Program-made: the position numbers and the translations under genes
Shown here: positions 49,162 through 59,907 of the stretch, piece after piece
Layout of the letters: the number at the start of each line of letters is the position of its first letter
Numbering within the stretch: the stretch's first letter is position 1
NCBI RefSeq assembly: GCF_900116225.1
Contig: NZ_FOZZ01000007.1
Span: 1 to 64,000, forward strand
Direction of reading: 5' to 3'
Origin: Sphingobacterium wenxiniae
GTDB lineage: Bacteria; Bacteroidota; Bacteroidia; Sphingobacteriales; Sphingobacteriaceae
Length of the DNA: 64,000 nt
Notes under the pieces: generated by a model
Told to the model about the DNA's origin: nothing
The model's input: only the letters and a program-made list of their open reading frames with translations
Database searches by the model: none

Positions 49162-49181
49162 GATCCGCCAGTTGGCGGATC
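49162..49181 (+). other. Hairpin between the adaptor and first permease genes
   Basis: GATCCGCCA-GT-TGGCGGATC is a perfect short hairpin in the 120-base gap. It has no U-run and may tune or protect the transcript; no promoter box is recognised there. Confidence 0.45.
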
Positions 49182-49221
49182 ATCGAAGATAATCATATTA
49201 AATCAGTGCAATCATATAAAC

Positions 49222-51588
49222 ATGATAAAAAACTTTTTAAAAACAGCCTTTCGTAACCTTTGGAAAACCAAAGGTTACAGCTTCTTGAATATCTTCGGTC
49301 TGGCCGTAGGTATTGCAGCTGCTTCATTGATTTTTCTATGGGTAGAAAATGAGGTTACCCGAAATGACCACTTCCCTCACAAAAAGGATATATACAGTGT
49401 AAAGTCCAAACAACAATACGATGATGTAACCTATGTATTTGAAGCAACACAAGGCCCTTTAGCGGCAGCGATAAAAGCAGAAATCCCAGGCATCAAGCAT
49501 GCTGTCCGTATGGCAAACGGTAGCAATCTTTTTTCAGTGGAAGACAAGAACCTTTACCAAGGAGGGCTGTATGCAGATCCAGAGATATTGGACGTGTTAT
49601 CCAGTACTTTTTTAGAAGGCAACGCTCATACTGCGCTGTCCGAGCTTAACAATATTGTATTGACTGAAAAAAGCGCCAAACGTGTATTTGGTAATATTCC
49701 AGCATTGGGAAAAACCATACGGGTGAACAACGAAGAGGACTATGTTGTGTCAGGTGTTGTAAAGAATTTTCCGAAGAATAGCAGTTTTCAGTTTGATTGG
49801 TTAATACCCTTCAAAAAGTATGAAGCTGGTCAGGAATGGTTACAGAGCTTTAGCAATAATGGTATTCAAACTTTGGTACAATTGGAACCAAATATAGATG
49901 TATCACAAGTCAACGAACCATTATTGGAATTTGTAGAACGCAAAACCGATGGTCAAGTAACATTTTCCAAAAACTTCCTTTACCCGATGGAGCGCTGGAA
50001 CATGTACAACAGTTTCGACAAGAATGGCAATGAGCAAGAAGGTTTTATAAAGTATATTCGCTTGTTCAGTATTATCGCTTGGGTGGTATTGTTGATAGCT
50101 TGCATTAATTTTATGAATTTAGCAACAGCCCGATCGGAGAAAAGAGCAAAAGAAGTAGGGATGCGCAAAGTCGTCGGAGCAAGCCGTAGAACGCTTGTAC
50201 TTCAATTCTTGGGTGAATCTTTGATGTATGCTTTTTTATCAGCACTATTTGCCATAGGTTTGATGCATTTATCTATTGGCCCATTCAATAGCCTACTGGG
50301 GAAAGAGCTAACAATCGATGTATTTAAACCATCACATCTTGTTTTCCTTATCGGAATTATCCTAACCTGTGGATTGTTAGCCGGCAGTTATCCAGCATTC
50401 TACCTATCCTCTTTTAATCCGCTAAAAACCCTGAAAGGCGCAAAACAAAAAGCGGGTGCTGCTGGGTTCATCCGTCGCGGATTGGTTATCCTACAATATA
50501 CGGCTTCCGTTGTACTGATTATCTGTACTACCATTATCTATCAACAGATACAGCATGCGAAGAACAGAGATTTAGGTTTTGAGCATAGTCAAGTAATTAC
50601 TACTTGGGTACAAGGGAGCATGGGACAACATATAAATGTCATCAAAGAGCAACTGAAAGCTACCGGAAATATCGAAGAAGTTGGCATATCGGATATGAAT
50701 GTGCTTAACATACATAACAACAGCAGTAATTTTGAGTGGGAAGGCAAAGATCCGAACGCGAATATACTTATTGGACGTCTCAGAACTGACCCGGGCTTGA
50801 TACCAAGCTTAGGTATGAAAATGCATGATGGCCGCAATTTCCATCCCCAATATGTTGGAGACAGCACTTCTTTAATTATCAACGAAACATTTGCAAAAAT
50901 GATAAAACCTGATGGCATGGTTGCCGGACAGATTTTGCGTGTATCGGGAGAACCTTATACGATTAGAGGTGTAGTGAAAGATTTTGTTTATAATAATGTC
51001 TATGCAGACCCCGATCCTGTTGTCTTCATTCCTTATGCCTCACCAAGCAGCGGAATAATGAACATTAAGACGAAGGCAGGTGCTGATCTGCCGAAAACAA
51101 TCTCACAAATCGAAGAGATCATCAAATCGAACAATCCGGGTTATCCATTTGACTATCGCTTCCTTGATGAATCTTTTAACAATAAATTTTACTCTGAAAT
51201 GCTGATACAGAAGCTGGCAGCCGTATTTGCCATACTTTCCATCATCATTTCCTGTTTGGGGTTATTCGGTCTTGCTTCTTATTCTGCCGAACAACGTTCC
51301 AAAGAGATTGGCATACGCAAAGTATTGGGCGCATCAGTCGGTCGTTTGATAGGCATGCTCAATAAAGAGTTTGTTGTATTAGTGGGAATATCTTGTCTTA
51401 TTGCCTTCCCTTTAGCTTGGTGGTTTATGCACGATTGGCTCAGTTCCTACAACTACCGAATAGAAATAGGTTGGATGGTATTTGCTTTGGCAGCCTTGGT
51501 AGCTGTTTCGATAGCGATATTGACTATCAGCTCACAGGCCTTGCGTGCAGCAACCGCAAACCCAACGAGAACTTTAAGAGATGAATAA
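49222..51588 (+). CDS. MacB/FtsX-type ABC permease, array member 1
   Basis: A 788-residue double-length permease: N-terminal helix (about 19-40), a large periplasmic MacB core domain, three helices with the first FtsX coupling motif (KEVGMRKVVGAS near 310), another anchor helix near 430, a second periplasmic domain, and three C-terminal helices with the second coupling motif (KEIGIRKVLGAS near 694). These permeases usually act as mechanotransmitters and lack an ATPase domain of their own. The ATPase gene follows directly after this one. The end (NPTRTLRDE) is shared in form with the other members. Confidence 0.88.
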   Translation: MIKNFLKTAFRNLWKTKGYSFLNIFGLAVGIAAASLIFLWVENEVTRNDHFPHKKDIYSVKSKQQYDDVTYVFEATQGPLAAAIKAEIPGIKHAVRMANGSNLFSVEDKNLYQGGLYADPEILDVLSSTFLEGNAHTALSELNNIVLTEKSAKRVFGNIPALGKTIRVNNEEDYVVSGVVKNFPKNSSFQFDWLIPFKKYEAGQEWLQSFSNNGIQTLVQLEPNIDVSQVNEPLLEFVERKTDGQVTFSKNFLYPMERWNMYNSFDKNGNEQEGFIKYIRLFSIIAWVVLLIACINFMNLATARSEKRAKEVGMRKVVGASRRTLVLQFLGESLMYAFLSALFAIGLMHLSIGPFNSLLGKELTIDVFKPSHLVFLIGIILTCGLLAGSYPAFYLSSFNPLKTLKGAKQKAGAAGFIRRGLVILQYTASVVLIICTTIIYQQIQHAKNRDLGFEHSQVITTWVQGSMGQHINVIKEQLKATGNIEEVGISDMNVLNIHNNSSNFEWEGKDPNANILIGRLRTDPGLIPSLGMKMHDGRNFHPQYVGDSTSLIINETFAKMIKPDGMVAGQILRVSGEPYTIRGVVKDFVYNNVYADPDPVVFIPYASPSSGIMNIKTKAGADLPKTISQIEEIIKSNNPGYPFDYRFLDESFNNKFYSEMLIQKLAAVFAILSIIISCLGLFGLASYSAEQRSKEIGIRKVLGASVGRLIGMLNKEFVVLVGISCLIAFPLAWWFMHDWLSSYNYRIEIGWMVFALAALVAVSIAILTISSQALRAATANPTRTLRDE

Positions 51589-51697
51589 ATAAGTAGGCAG
51601 CGGACAGAGACAACTGGACACGAAGTAATCAAAGAAATTTAACAAACTATACAAAAATCGCAATACGCATATCGCTATTCGCAATACTAAAAAAGAT

Positions 51698-52375
51698 ATG
51701 ATAAAAATAACAAACCTACAGAAATATTACCGCACCGAAGAGGTGGAAACGGTAGCGTTGAACAACGTGAACATCCACGTAAAAGAAGGCGAATTCGTTG
51801 CTGTGATGGGTCCTTCTGGCTGTGGCAAGTCTACCTTGCTTAATATCGTTGGCCTCTTGGACGATTTGGATGAAGGCAGCTATCTTTTCAATGGCACAGA
51901 AGTGGCTAAATTTAAAGAGGGCAACCGCTCTAATCTGCGCAAACACAATATCGGCTTCGTGTTCCAAAGCTTCAACCTAATCGATGAGCTTACCGTGTTT
52001 GAAAACGTGGAACTCCCATTGGTATACACCAATGTCCCTGCTGCTGAGCGTAAGCGCCGTGTCGAAGAAGTCTTGGAGAAAGTACAGATCATGCATCGTC
52101 GCAATCACTTTCCACAACAGCTATCCGGTGGTCAGCAACAGCGTGTCGCTGTAGCACGTGCAGTGGTCAACAATCCAAAGCTGATCCTTGCCGATGAGCC
52201 TACAGGTAACCTGGATTCCAGCAATGGTAACGAGGTGATGCACCTATTGACCGAACTCAACGAGGCTGGCACAACCATCGTTATGGTAACGCACAGTGAA
52301 CACGATGCAAAATTCGCTGACCGCGTAATCCGTATGCTGGATGGGCAGGTCATTATGGAAACGTCGACGGTCTGA
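51698..52375 (+). CDS. LolD/MacB-type ABC transporter ATPase
   Basis: A 225-residue ATPase with Walker A GPSGCGKST (38-46), signature LSGGQQQRVAVARA (about 141-154) and Walker B LILADEPTGNLDS. The mid-region QSFNLIDELTVFENVELPL is the LolD/FtsE/MacB-type pattern. It is the only nucleotide-binding subunit visible among at least six double-length permeases, so it presumably powers several of them. It lies between permeases 1 and 2, with 110- and 85-base spacers that carry no recognised promoter. Confidence 0.94.
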   Translation: MIKITNLQKYYRTEEVETVALNNVNIHVKEGEFVAVMGPSGCGKSTLLNIVGLLDDLDEGSYLFNGTEVAKFKEGNRSNLRKHNIGFVFQSFNLIDELTVFENVELPLVYTNVPAAERKRRVEEVLEKVQIMHRRNHFPQQLSGGQQQRVAVARAVVNNPKLILADEPTGNLDSSNGNEVMHLLTELNEAGTTIVMVTHSEHDAKFADRVIRMLDGQVIMETSTV

Positions 52376-52460
52376 GAGAACGAAGAGCATAGACGCTAAC
52401 ATGGTTCGTCGATTAGTCGGTTAAACAACCAAATACCGAACGATTAGAAACTTAAACATT

Positions 52461-54824
52461 ATGCTAAGAAAATTAAAAAAAGTGTTTCGGGCGCTGATGA
52501 AGAAAAAATTCTACACGGCTATCCATATCCTGGGCCTATCTATTAGCCTTGCAGCGTCCATATTAATCATACTGTGGGTGCAAGATGAACGCAGCTTTGA
52601 TAAGTTCCATCCTGATTATGAACGTATTTACAAAGTAAACTCCCATTTGGACCCGAAAAATAATGGTTCGATATGGGGGACCTCCCCCGGCCCCGTCGTG
52701 AACTATGCACATACCTCTCGCGATGTCGAATTTGCGACACGCTTTTCTGAAGATTGGAATGTAACCTTGGTCAATGATGAAAAAAAACACAAAGTAACTG
52801 GTTTGAAGGTCGGTTATGGGGATAGTACTTTTTTTGATATATTCCATTTTCCACTACGTGCAGGTTCGCTCACCGGTTTTCAGACGAATTATACCCATAC
52901 ACTTATCACCGAATCAACAGCAGAAAAGCTCTTTGGAAGTCAAGACGTTATTGGAAAGACCTTTCGCTGGGACGACGACCTGTTCTTCGTCTCCGGTATT
53001 TTAGAGGATGTACCCCACAACTCTTCTTTGCAATTTGATATAATGATTCCACTAGGCTACCTCGCTAAGATTTTCGGGGGAAATGGCAAATGGAAGACTA
53101 TTGATGAAGATTTGGGCAGCTACCGCTTTGCCACTTACATCAAAGCAAAACCCAACAGCAGTCCTGATGCGATAAGCAAAGTTATATCAGATGCTTTCTC
53201 CAAAGCGAGGGATGGCGAAACTTCGACGGTATTCGTGTTAGATCCCATAAAAACAATGCATTTAATTACTCCTGACGGCAACAAATCAAGTCTTCGTACC
53301 GTACAGATTTTCAGCATTATCGCGATCTTGTTGTTGGTTATAGGTGCAGTAAATTATGTCAATCTAAGCACTGCCCGAGCGTTGGACCGTGCAAAAGAGG
53401 TCGGGATACGCAAAGTAATCGGAGCGAGCAGAACAAAACTGTTTTTTCAGTTCGTCATCGAAACAATAGTCGTCTTCTGCATTTCATTGATTATTGCCTT
53501 CGTGCTCATCTTTGCCCTTCAATCCGGTTATAGCCAAATTGCACAGAAGTCACTGAGCTACTCGCTCTATAACAGCTCCATGTGGCTGTACATTGGGTTA
53601 GCTATTTTCGGAACATTAAGTCTTTCCAGTATTTATCCAGCCATACAGCTATCTGCTTTCAGACCTATCGAATCCTTAAAAGGAAAGTCACTGAAACAGC
53701 TTACGTCAAATTCTATTCGGAAGATACTGGTGGTTTTCCAGTTTACTATATCTATTACCCTTATCGTATGTACGTTGGTTATTAAAAATCAACTCACGTA
53801 TATCCAGCAAATCAATTTGGGCTATGACAAAGACCACGTGTTGACCCTTGGCCTGCCTGATGAAGCCTATAAACATATCGACGCTATCCGCGATGAGCTC
53901 AAGAGCAATAGTGCCATTCAAGGCGTATCTGTTACAGGTGTATGGAACCTGACCGATTATTTTCACTCTACCGGTGATATCGACTGGCCTGGAAAATCCA
54001 AGGACAATAAGCTAATCGTATCACAAGCAACCATTGATCAAGACTTTATTCCGTTAATGGATATCCAACTCCTTGAAGGCAAAAACTTCTCAGGCCTACC
54101 AGCAGATTCGTCCGGCTATATCATTAATGAAACATTGGCCAAACAAATGGGGTTGACACCGCCTTATGTAGGTGCAAGTATGAGTTTCCACGATATTCCC
54201 GGACAAATTATCGGAGTTGTTCAAGACTTTCATTTTAAATCCGTAAAAGAGCAAATAGGTCCGATGGTCTTCTGGACACGTTGGGGAGCTGGTACTTTGT
54301 ACGTCAAAACGACCACGGATCAAGCACAGCAAGCTATTAAGGCCTTAGAAACGATATACAATCGTTATCCCTCTGATGTTCCTTTCAGTTACACGTTCAT
54401 CGATGAACAATTCGATAATTTATATAAAACGGAGCAACGGACAGGTCTATTATTCAATATTTTTTCAGGTATTGCGATATTCATTTCCGCATTAGGTCTA
54501 TTCGCATTGGCCACGCATGAAGCCCAGACACGGGTAAAAGAAATAGGTATCCGAAAAGTACTTGGTGCAAGTGTTTTCGGTGTCGTAAAGTTATTGGGAA
54601 AGAACTTTATTGTACTTGTCTGTATAGCCATACTGATTGCTTGCCCCGCTGCCCTATATCTGATGAACCAATGGCTCGGAAACTTTGCCTATAAAACGGA
54701 TTTGAGCATCTGGACATTTGTTGCGGGTAGTGTAATAGCTATCGGCATAGCGATGATTACCATCAGTTACCAAGCAATACGTGCCGCGCGAGCTAATCCA
54801 GTGGATAGTTTAAGGGATGAATAA
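52461..54824 (+). CDS. MacB/FtsX-type ABC permease, array member 2
   Basis: 787 residues with the same eight-helix, two-core layout as member 1. The first coupling motif is KEVGIRKVIGAS near 310 and the second KEIGIRKVLGAS near 693. The N-terminus starts with a more basic stretch (MLRKLKKVFRALMKKKFYTA). It shares the end NPVDSLRDE with member 4 almost base for base. Periplasmic parts differ strongly from member 1, so they may recognise different partners. What is exported cannot be read. Confidence 0.87.
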   Translation: MLRKLKKVFRALMKKKFYTAIHILGLSISLAASILIILWVQDERSFDKFHPDYERIYKVNSHLDPKNNGSIWGTSPGPVVNYAHTSRDVEFATRFSEDWNVTLVNDEKKHKVTGLKVGYGDSTFFDIFHFPLRAGSLTGFQTNYTHTLITESTAEKLFGSQDVIGKTFRWDDDLFFVSGILEDVPHNSSLQFDIMIPLGYLAKIFGGNGKWKTIDEDLGSYRFATYIKAKPNSSPDAISKVISDAFSKARDGETSTVFVLDPIKTMHLITPDGNKSSLRTVQIFSIIAILLLVIGAVNYVNLSTARALDRAKEVGIRKVIGASRTKLFFQFVIETIVVFCISLIIAFVLIFALQSGYSQIAQKSLSYSLYNSSMWLYIGLAIFGTLSLSSIYPAIQLSAFRPIESLKGKSLKQLTSNSIRKILVVFQFTISITLIVCTLVIKNQLTYIQQINLGYDKDHVLTLGLPDEAYKHIDAIRDELKSNSAIQGVSVTGVWNLTDYFHSTGDIDWPGKSKDNKLIVSQATIDQDFIPLMDIQLLEGKNFSGLPADSSGYIINETLAKQMGLTPPYVGASMSFHDIPGQIIGVVQDFHFKSVKEQIGPMVFWTRWGAGTLYVKTTTDQAQQAIKALETIYNRYPSDVPFSYTFIDEQFDNLYKTEQRTGLLFNIFSGIAIFISALGLFALATHEAQTRVKEIGIRKVLGASVFGVVKLLGKNFIVLVCIAILIACPAALYLMNQWLGNFAYKTDLSIWTFVAGSVIAIGIAMITISYQAIRAARANPVDSLRDE

Positions 54825-54927
54825 GTAGTGCGTATTGATATTTGGGACGAAAGAACAAAGGGTAAAGAAATAAAGGAACAAAGAAAACAAACTGATCACT
54901 GACAACTGTCCACTGATAACTAAAAAG

Positions 54928-57354
54928 ATGATAAAGAACTATTTTAAAACCACACTTCGATACCTTTGGCGCAACAAGCTCTTCACAGTCTTGAATATCG
55001 TCGGGCTTTCCATCGGTATCAGTGCCTGCTGGATGGTATTCAGTATGGTGCATTATGAATTTAGCTTCGACAAGGAGATTCCCGAATTGACGGATATTTA
55101 CCAGATTGTATCTGCTCAAGAATATGAGGGTAAAAAAAGCAGCTTCGCAGGCATTCCGCTGGGCATGCCACCACTATTAGCCGATGAATCGCTGGAGGGC
55201 ACATTGGTGGTGCCAATTTACAGTCAATATATCGAGCGCTTCTCTATACCGCAAGAGGGAGAAAAAGAACCTTTATTGCTCGAAGAACAAAGCGGAATTG
55301 TAGGTACACGGACGAGTTATTTTGACCTTCTCCCCTATGAATGGCTTGCTGGCAATGCCAAAACAGCCTTTGCTGACCCCAACAATGTCGTGCTGACAAC
55401 AGATAGAGCAAAAGTTTATTTCCCGAAAAGCGACCCGGCCGACATTGTCGGGAAGGTAATCATGCGTGATACGACACAGTTGGTCGTATCGGGCGTGGTC
55501 AAAAATCTTCCGTTCCCCAGCAGCTTTAATGCGCAGGTCTTTATGCCCATTCCCGAAAAACAATGGAGCGACCATAATTGGATGGGCATGAATTCCAATC
55601 ACACCCTCTATGTGAAAGCAAAAAACAAATCTTCTCTCCAACACTTATTGGACGTAGCTCATAAACGCTATAAGGAGACTGCCGCCGAAGAGCATCTCGC
55701 TATGGGAGCCAAAGTGCAATTTGGGTCATTTCCTTTAGTAAACAAACATTTCGAAAGGCAACACGATACAGATGGGAGTAGCGCAGACATAAAAGTAATA
55801 TATGGCCTTATCGCGATTGGCGGGTTCTTGCTCATCCTGGCCTGCATCAATTATATCAACCTCAGCACGGCACAAGTACCGCAACGCGCCAGAGAAATCG
55901 GTGTCCGAAAAACGTTGGGAGCAAGACCCGTTTCTCTTACAGCAAATTTTATGGTGGAAACGTTGTTCATCACTTCTTTTGCCTTATTGCTTTCGTGGCC
56001 GTTGGTGTCCTTATTCCAAACGATATTCCCGGAGTTCATGCCCAAGGGAATAGACCGCTTCGATAACAGTCTTATCGTGGGTATATTTCTTTTCGGACTG
56101 CTAATATTGATTTCATTTTTCGCCGGTCTCTATCCCGCTTATCTAATCAACAGGGTACGTGCGGTAGAAACCCTAAAAGGGAAGGTAGAGACAAAGATCA
56201 AGGGAACGCGCCTTACCTTGCGCAAATCCCTGATCGTGTTTCAGTTTATCATTGCCCAATTTTTTATCGTGAGTGCATTGATCATCGGACAACAACTAGA
56301 TTACACATTGAAAGCAGACTTAGGATTTGTACATGATGCTATCGTGAATGTTCGAATGCCCTATAAATCATACCAAAATAGCGATGTCGATCCCTTCCTG
56401 TACAAACAGGCATTGGAAAAATATCCCGAGATAGCAGGCATCGCCTTGGGACACGAACCCCAGAGCAATAACCATTGGGGCAACCTATACTATTTCACTG
56501 CAGATACCGGACGCATACAACTGCATGCTCCACGGAAATACATCGATAAAGATTACATCGATCTCTACCAAATCGAACTGTTGGCAGGACGCAATATCCT
56601 GCAGACCGATACGATGCGCGATATATTGGTCAATGAGGCCACGCTAAAGGCTTTGGGCTTGCAAGCCCCGGAACAGATCATCGGACAGCATCTCATACAG
56701 CACGATGGTGTTAGCCTCCCCGTAGTAGGCGTGTTCAAGGATTTCCACCAAAAGTCATTGCGTGCAGAGATAGAGCCCTTGTTATTGGGTTCTTCGGGCA
56801 AAAGAAGAGAATTACAGGTATTCCATATCAAACTGCCTAACGATCGGAGACAATGGAAAAAGGCGTTGGCGACAATGGAAAAAGAATGGACAACCTTTTA
56901 CCCGAACGCGCCGTTTGAATACAAATTTGCCGACGAAAATATAAAGACGCTTTATGAAACCGAACACCGTACTGCAAAGCTGATTGACCTGGCTACAGGG
57001 GTTACGATATTTATCAGTTGCCTCGGCCTATTTGGCCTGGCAACACTCACAGCATTTCAACGCACCAAGGAAATCGGTATCCGAAAAGTGCTTGGTGCTT
57101 CGGTGGCCGGTATTGTAGGTTTACTCTCCAAAGACTTTGTGAAGCTGGTGCTTATCGCTATCGTCGTCGCTTCACCCATTGCCTGGTGGGCTATGAATGA
57201 GTGGCTGGCCGATTTTGCTTACCGCATTCCTATCCAATGGTGGATGTTTATGTTGGCGGGTTTGCTGGCGGTTCTTGTAGCGTTACTCACAGTGAGTTAC
57301 CAAGCTATCAGGGCGGCACGCACTAATCCTGTCAATAGTTTAAGGGATGAGTAG
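54928..57354 (+). CDS. MacB/FtsX-type ABC permease, array member 3
   Basis: 808 residues, the longest complete member. First coupling motif REIGVRKTLGAR near 318 and second KEIGIRKVLGAS near 714, with ACINYINLSTAQ before the first. It ends in NPVNSLRDE. The spacer before it contains an AAAGAACAAAG run and the CTGATCACTGACAACTGTCC sequence also present before members 5 and 6. Confidence 0.87.
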   Translation: MIKNYFKTTLRYLWRNKLFTVLNIVGLSIGISACWMVFSMVHYEFSFDKEIPELTDIYQIVSAQEYEGKKSSFAGIPLGMPPLLADESLEGTLVVPIYSQYIERFSIPQEGEKEPLLLEEQSGIVGTRTSYFDLLPYEWLAGNAKTAFADPNNVVLTTDRAKVYFPKSDPADIVGKVIMRDTTQLVVSGVVKNLPFPSSFNAQVFMPIPEKQWSDHNWMGMNSNHTLYVKAKNKSSLQHLLDVAHKRYKETAAEEHLAMGAKVQFGSFPLVNKHFERQHDTDGSSADIKVIYGLIAIGGFLLILACINYINLSTAQVPQRAREIGVRKTLGARPVSLTANFMVETLFITSFALLLSWPLVSLFQTIFPEFMPKGIDRFDNSLIVGIFLFGLLILISFFAGLYPAYLINRVRAVETLKGKVETKIKGTRLTLRKSLIVFQFIIAQFFIVSALIIGQQLDYTLKADLGFVHDAIVNVRMPYKSYQNSDVDPFLYKQALEKYPEIAGIALGHEPQSNNHWGNLYYFTADTGRIQLHAPRKYIDKDYIDLYQIELLAGRNILQTDTMRDILVNEATLKALGLQAPEQIIGQHLIQHDGVSLPVVGVFKDFHQKSLRAEIEPLLLGSSGKRRELQVFHIKLPNDRRQWKKALATMEKEWTTFYPNAPFEYKFADENIKTLYETEHRTAKLIDLATGVTIFISCLGLFGLATLTAFQRTKEIGIRKVLGASVAGIVGLLSKDFVKLVLIAIVVASPIAWWAMNEWLADFAYRIPIQWWMFMLAGLLAVLVALLTVSYQAIRAARTNPVNSLRDE

Positions 57355-57426
57355 TGCGTCATGAGATGTAGGATAAAAGAACAAAGATGAAGAAACAAAA
57401 GATAGGTAAGTCTAATAGCTAGAAAA

Positions 57427-59826
57427 ATGATAAAAAACTATTTCAAAATTGCGTGGAGAAGTTTGCTGAAAAACCGTTTTTTCAGTTTACTTAATATTTT
57501 AGGACTGGCCGTTAGCCTCACTGTAGCCATTCTATTAATCACATACGGCCGACAAGAGTTGAGCTTTAACCGACAGTTTAAACAAGAGGCCAATATCTAC
57601 CGTGTGCTGATGCAGGCAACGGCCGAATATAACCATGAAAAATGGAGCAACTTGCCGAATGCTGTTGGCCCAACGATGTTGAGTGATATTCCAGAAGTTA
57701 AGGCTTTTGCCCGTTTGGTACGATTGGATTTTACAGGTTTTGGTTCTGTCAACGCAAATGAAAAAAACTTTTTTGAGAAGAATATATATCTGACCGATTC
57801 TTCCTTCTTTGACATCTTTGATGTTGAATTTACAGAAGGGAATAAACAATTGGCTTTCAAGCACCCTAAGAGTGTTGTTATTTCCGCAAGTAAAAAAGAA
57901 AATATGTTTGGTAATGAACCTGCTTTAAACAAAAAGCTAATTATCAACCAACAAGACACGCTTACGATTTCCGGTGTTTTCCAAGATTTACCACAGAATA
58001 GTTCATTCGAAAGCGATATTTTTTTAAATATGATGGATTCCTGGATGGGTAAAAATGTACACTGGTCAAATGCCAGCTATTATACCTTTTGCTTGCTGAA
58101 TAGCAACGCCAATCCTAAAGATATCGAACAAAAAACAACAGCATTTATTGAAAAATACGTTCCCAAAGATCGCCAATATTACACAAACTTTTTCTTACAG
58201 CCTTTATCACAAGTTTACTTGCATTCTCAAGATCTGCGTGATAACATGTCCACACGCACAGGTAGTATCGATGCTGTAAAGACCGTCTTCATACTCGCCA
58301 TGCTGATTATATTCATCGCTTGTATCAATTATATGAATCTGGCAACGGCCCGCTCACAGAAGAATGCCAAAGAAGTGGGTGTAAACAAAGTACTTGGGGC
58401 ACACCGCAGTCAAATAAAATTCCGGTTTTATATGGAAACAGGTATTCTCTCTTTCTTTTCCATATGCTTAGGATTGCTGTTGGCCACATCAGTACTGTCT
58501 GTATTTAACACCATTATTGGCACCAATATACATGTTGCACAGTTGTTTAGCCTAGAGAATATAGGCATTGCCTTATTGATATGGCTTGTTATAACGCTTG
58601 TGGGTGGCAGTTACCCTGCTTTCTTGATGGCCAATATCCCAAGCCTGTCGTTGATGAAGAACATCATCACACAGAGCAATATTGCCCAATACATACGTAA
58701 GGGCTTAGTCGTTTTCCAATTTACCTGTTCTATTGTACTGATTATCGGCGTGATAATCATATCCTTACAAATGCGTCATGTTGCGGATAAAGATTTAGGT
58801 TATCAGCCATCCAATATCGTCACGATTCCGATCAGGTCCATTAACACAATGGACAAGTTCAATACGATCAAGCAGTCGATCCAGAACTTATCGGGTACAG
58901 CCAGTATCGCTACCTTGCAGACATTCCCTGGTTTTGGAGAAAGCGGCAAAACCATGCACCGCCGTGGAGAGACTAACGAGGGTTTACCCGTCAGTACCTC
59001 GAGTAGCCGAGGACCAGTCGTTTCTGCACTAGGCTTACACCTGCTTGCAGGCACCGATCTACCGGAAGAGCTAGCCGCTACAGATTCAACCTGCTATGTG
59101 CTGGTTAACGAAGTCGTATCAGCATATCTGGGTTATGAAAACCCTCAAGACGCTGTAGGTCAACGTATACCTACTGAAATGTCTCCCAATTCCGTTATCA
59201 AGGGCGTTGTGCGAAATTTTAACTTTACCAGTTTAAAAGAAGCTGTGGGGGGCTATATTTATTACCGTATGCTTAGACCAAACGAAAGTTACCGCTATTT
59301 TCTAGTACGCTACAATACGGACAACGTCGCTCCCTATGTCGCTCAAATCCAGCAGATATTTAATCAGCAATTACCGGATGCCGCCTTTGACTATCAGTTT
59401 TTGGATGAGCATATCAAGAACTATTACACGGCCGAAAGCCGTACAAACAATATCATTACGTCTTTTTCTATGCTCACGATATTCATCGCCTGTTTAGGAC
59501 TATTTGGATTGGCGGCATTCACCGCAGAGCAACGGAAAAAGGAAATAGGCGTACGGAAAGTATTGGGGGCCAGTATCTTCAAAATTGTTCGTTTACTTTC
59601 AGGAAATTTTGTCAGCCTAATTAGTATAGCCCTTCTAATCGCTATACCTTTAGGGTGGTGGGTATTCTCAGGCTGGCTACAAGATTTCAACGACAAAATT
59701 ACTATTCCGTGGTGGTCATTCGCCCTTGCCGGCGGGTTTGCTATCGGTATAGCATTGATGACGGTAGGCTATCAAGCTGTTAAAGCCGCCAAAGCCAATC
59801 CTGTGGATAGTTTAAGGGATGAGTAG
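57427..59826 (+). CDS. MacB/FtsX-type ABC permease, array member 4
   Basis: 799 residues with two periplasmic cores and eight helices. Its first coupling motif reads KEVGVNKVLGAH near 312, with Asn in place of the Arg found in the other array members. The second, KEIGVRKVLGAS near 704, is normal. If the first motif contacts the ATPase, one half could be weaker. It ends NPVDSLRDE. Confidence 0.87.
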   Translation: MIKNYFKIAWRSLLKNRFFSLLNILGLAVSLTVAILLITYGRQELSFNRQFKQEANIYRVLMQATAEYNHEKWSNLPNAVGPTMLSDIPEVKAFARLVRLDFTGFGSVNANEKNFFEKNIYLTDSSFFDIFDVEFTEGNKQLAFKHPKSVVISASKKENMFGNEPALNKKLIINQQDTLTISGVFQDLPQNSSFESDIFLNMMDSWMGKNVHWSNASYYTFCLLNSNANPKDIEQKTTAFIEKYVPKDRQYYTNFFLQPLSQVYLHSQDLRDNMSTRTGSIDAVKTVFILAMLIIFIACINYMNLATARSQKNAKEVGVNKVLGAHRSQIKFRFYMETGILSFFSICLGLLLATSVLSVFNTIIGTNIHVAQLFSLENIGIALLIWLVITLVGGSYPAFLMANIPSLSLMKNIITQSNIAQYIRKGLVVFQFTCSIVLIIGVIIISLQMRHVADKDLGYQPSNIVTIPIRSINTMDKFNTIKQSIQNLSGTASIATLQTFPGFGESGKTMHRRGETNEGLPVSTSSSRGPVVSALGLHLLAGTDLPEELAATDSTCYVLVNEVVSAYLGYENPQDAVGQRIPTEMSPNSVIKGVVRNFNFTSLKEAVGGYIYYRMLRPNESYRYFLVRYNTDNVAPYVAQIQQIFNQQLPDAAFDYQFLDEHIKNYYTAESRTNNIITSFSMLTIFIACLGLFGLAAFTAEQRKKEIGVRKVLGASIFKIVRLLSGNFVSLISIALLIAIPLGWWVFSGWLQDFNDKITIPWWSFALAGGFAIGIALMTVGYQAVKAAKANPVDSLRDE

Positions 59827-59907
59827 TTGGTAGTAATGACTATTGAGATAAAGGAATAAAGAGCAAAGACAATAAACCGACAACTGATCACGAATAATTT
59901 AATAACA

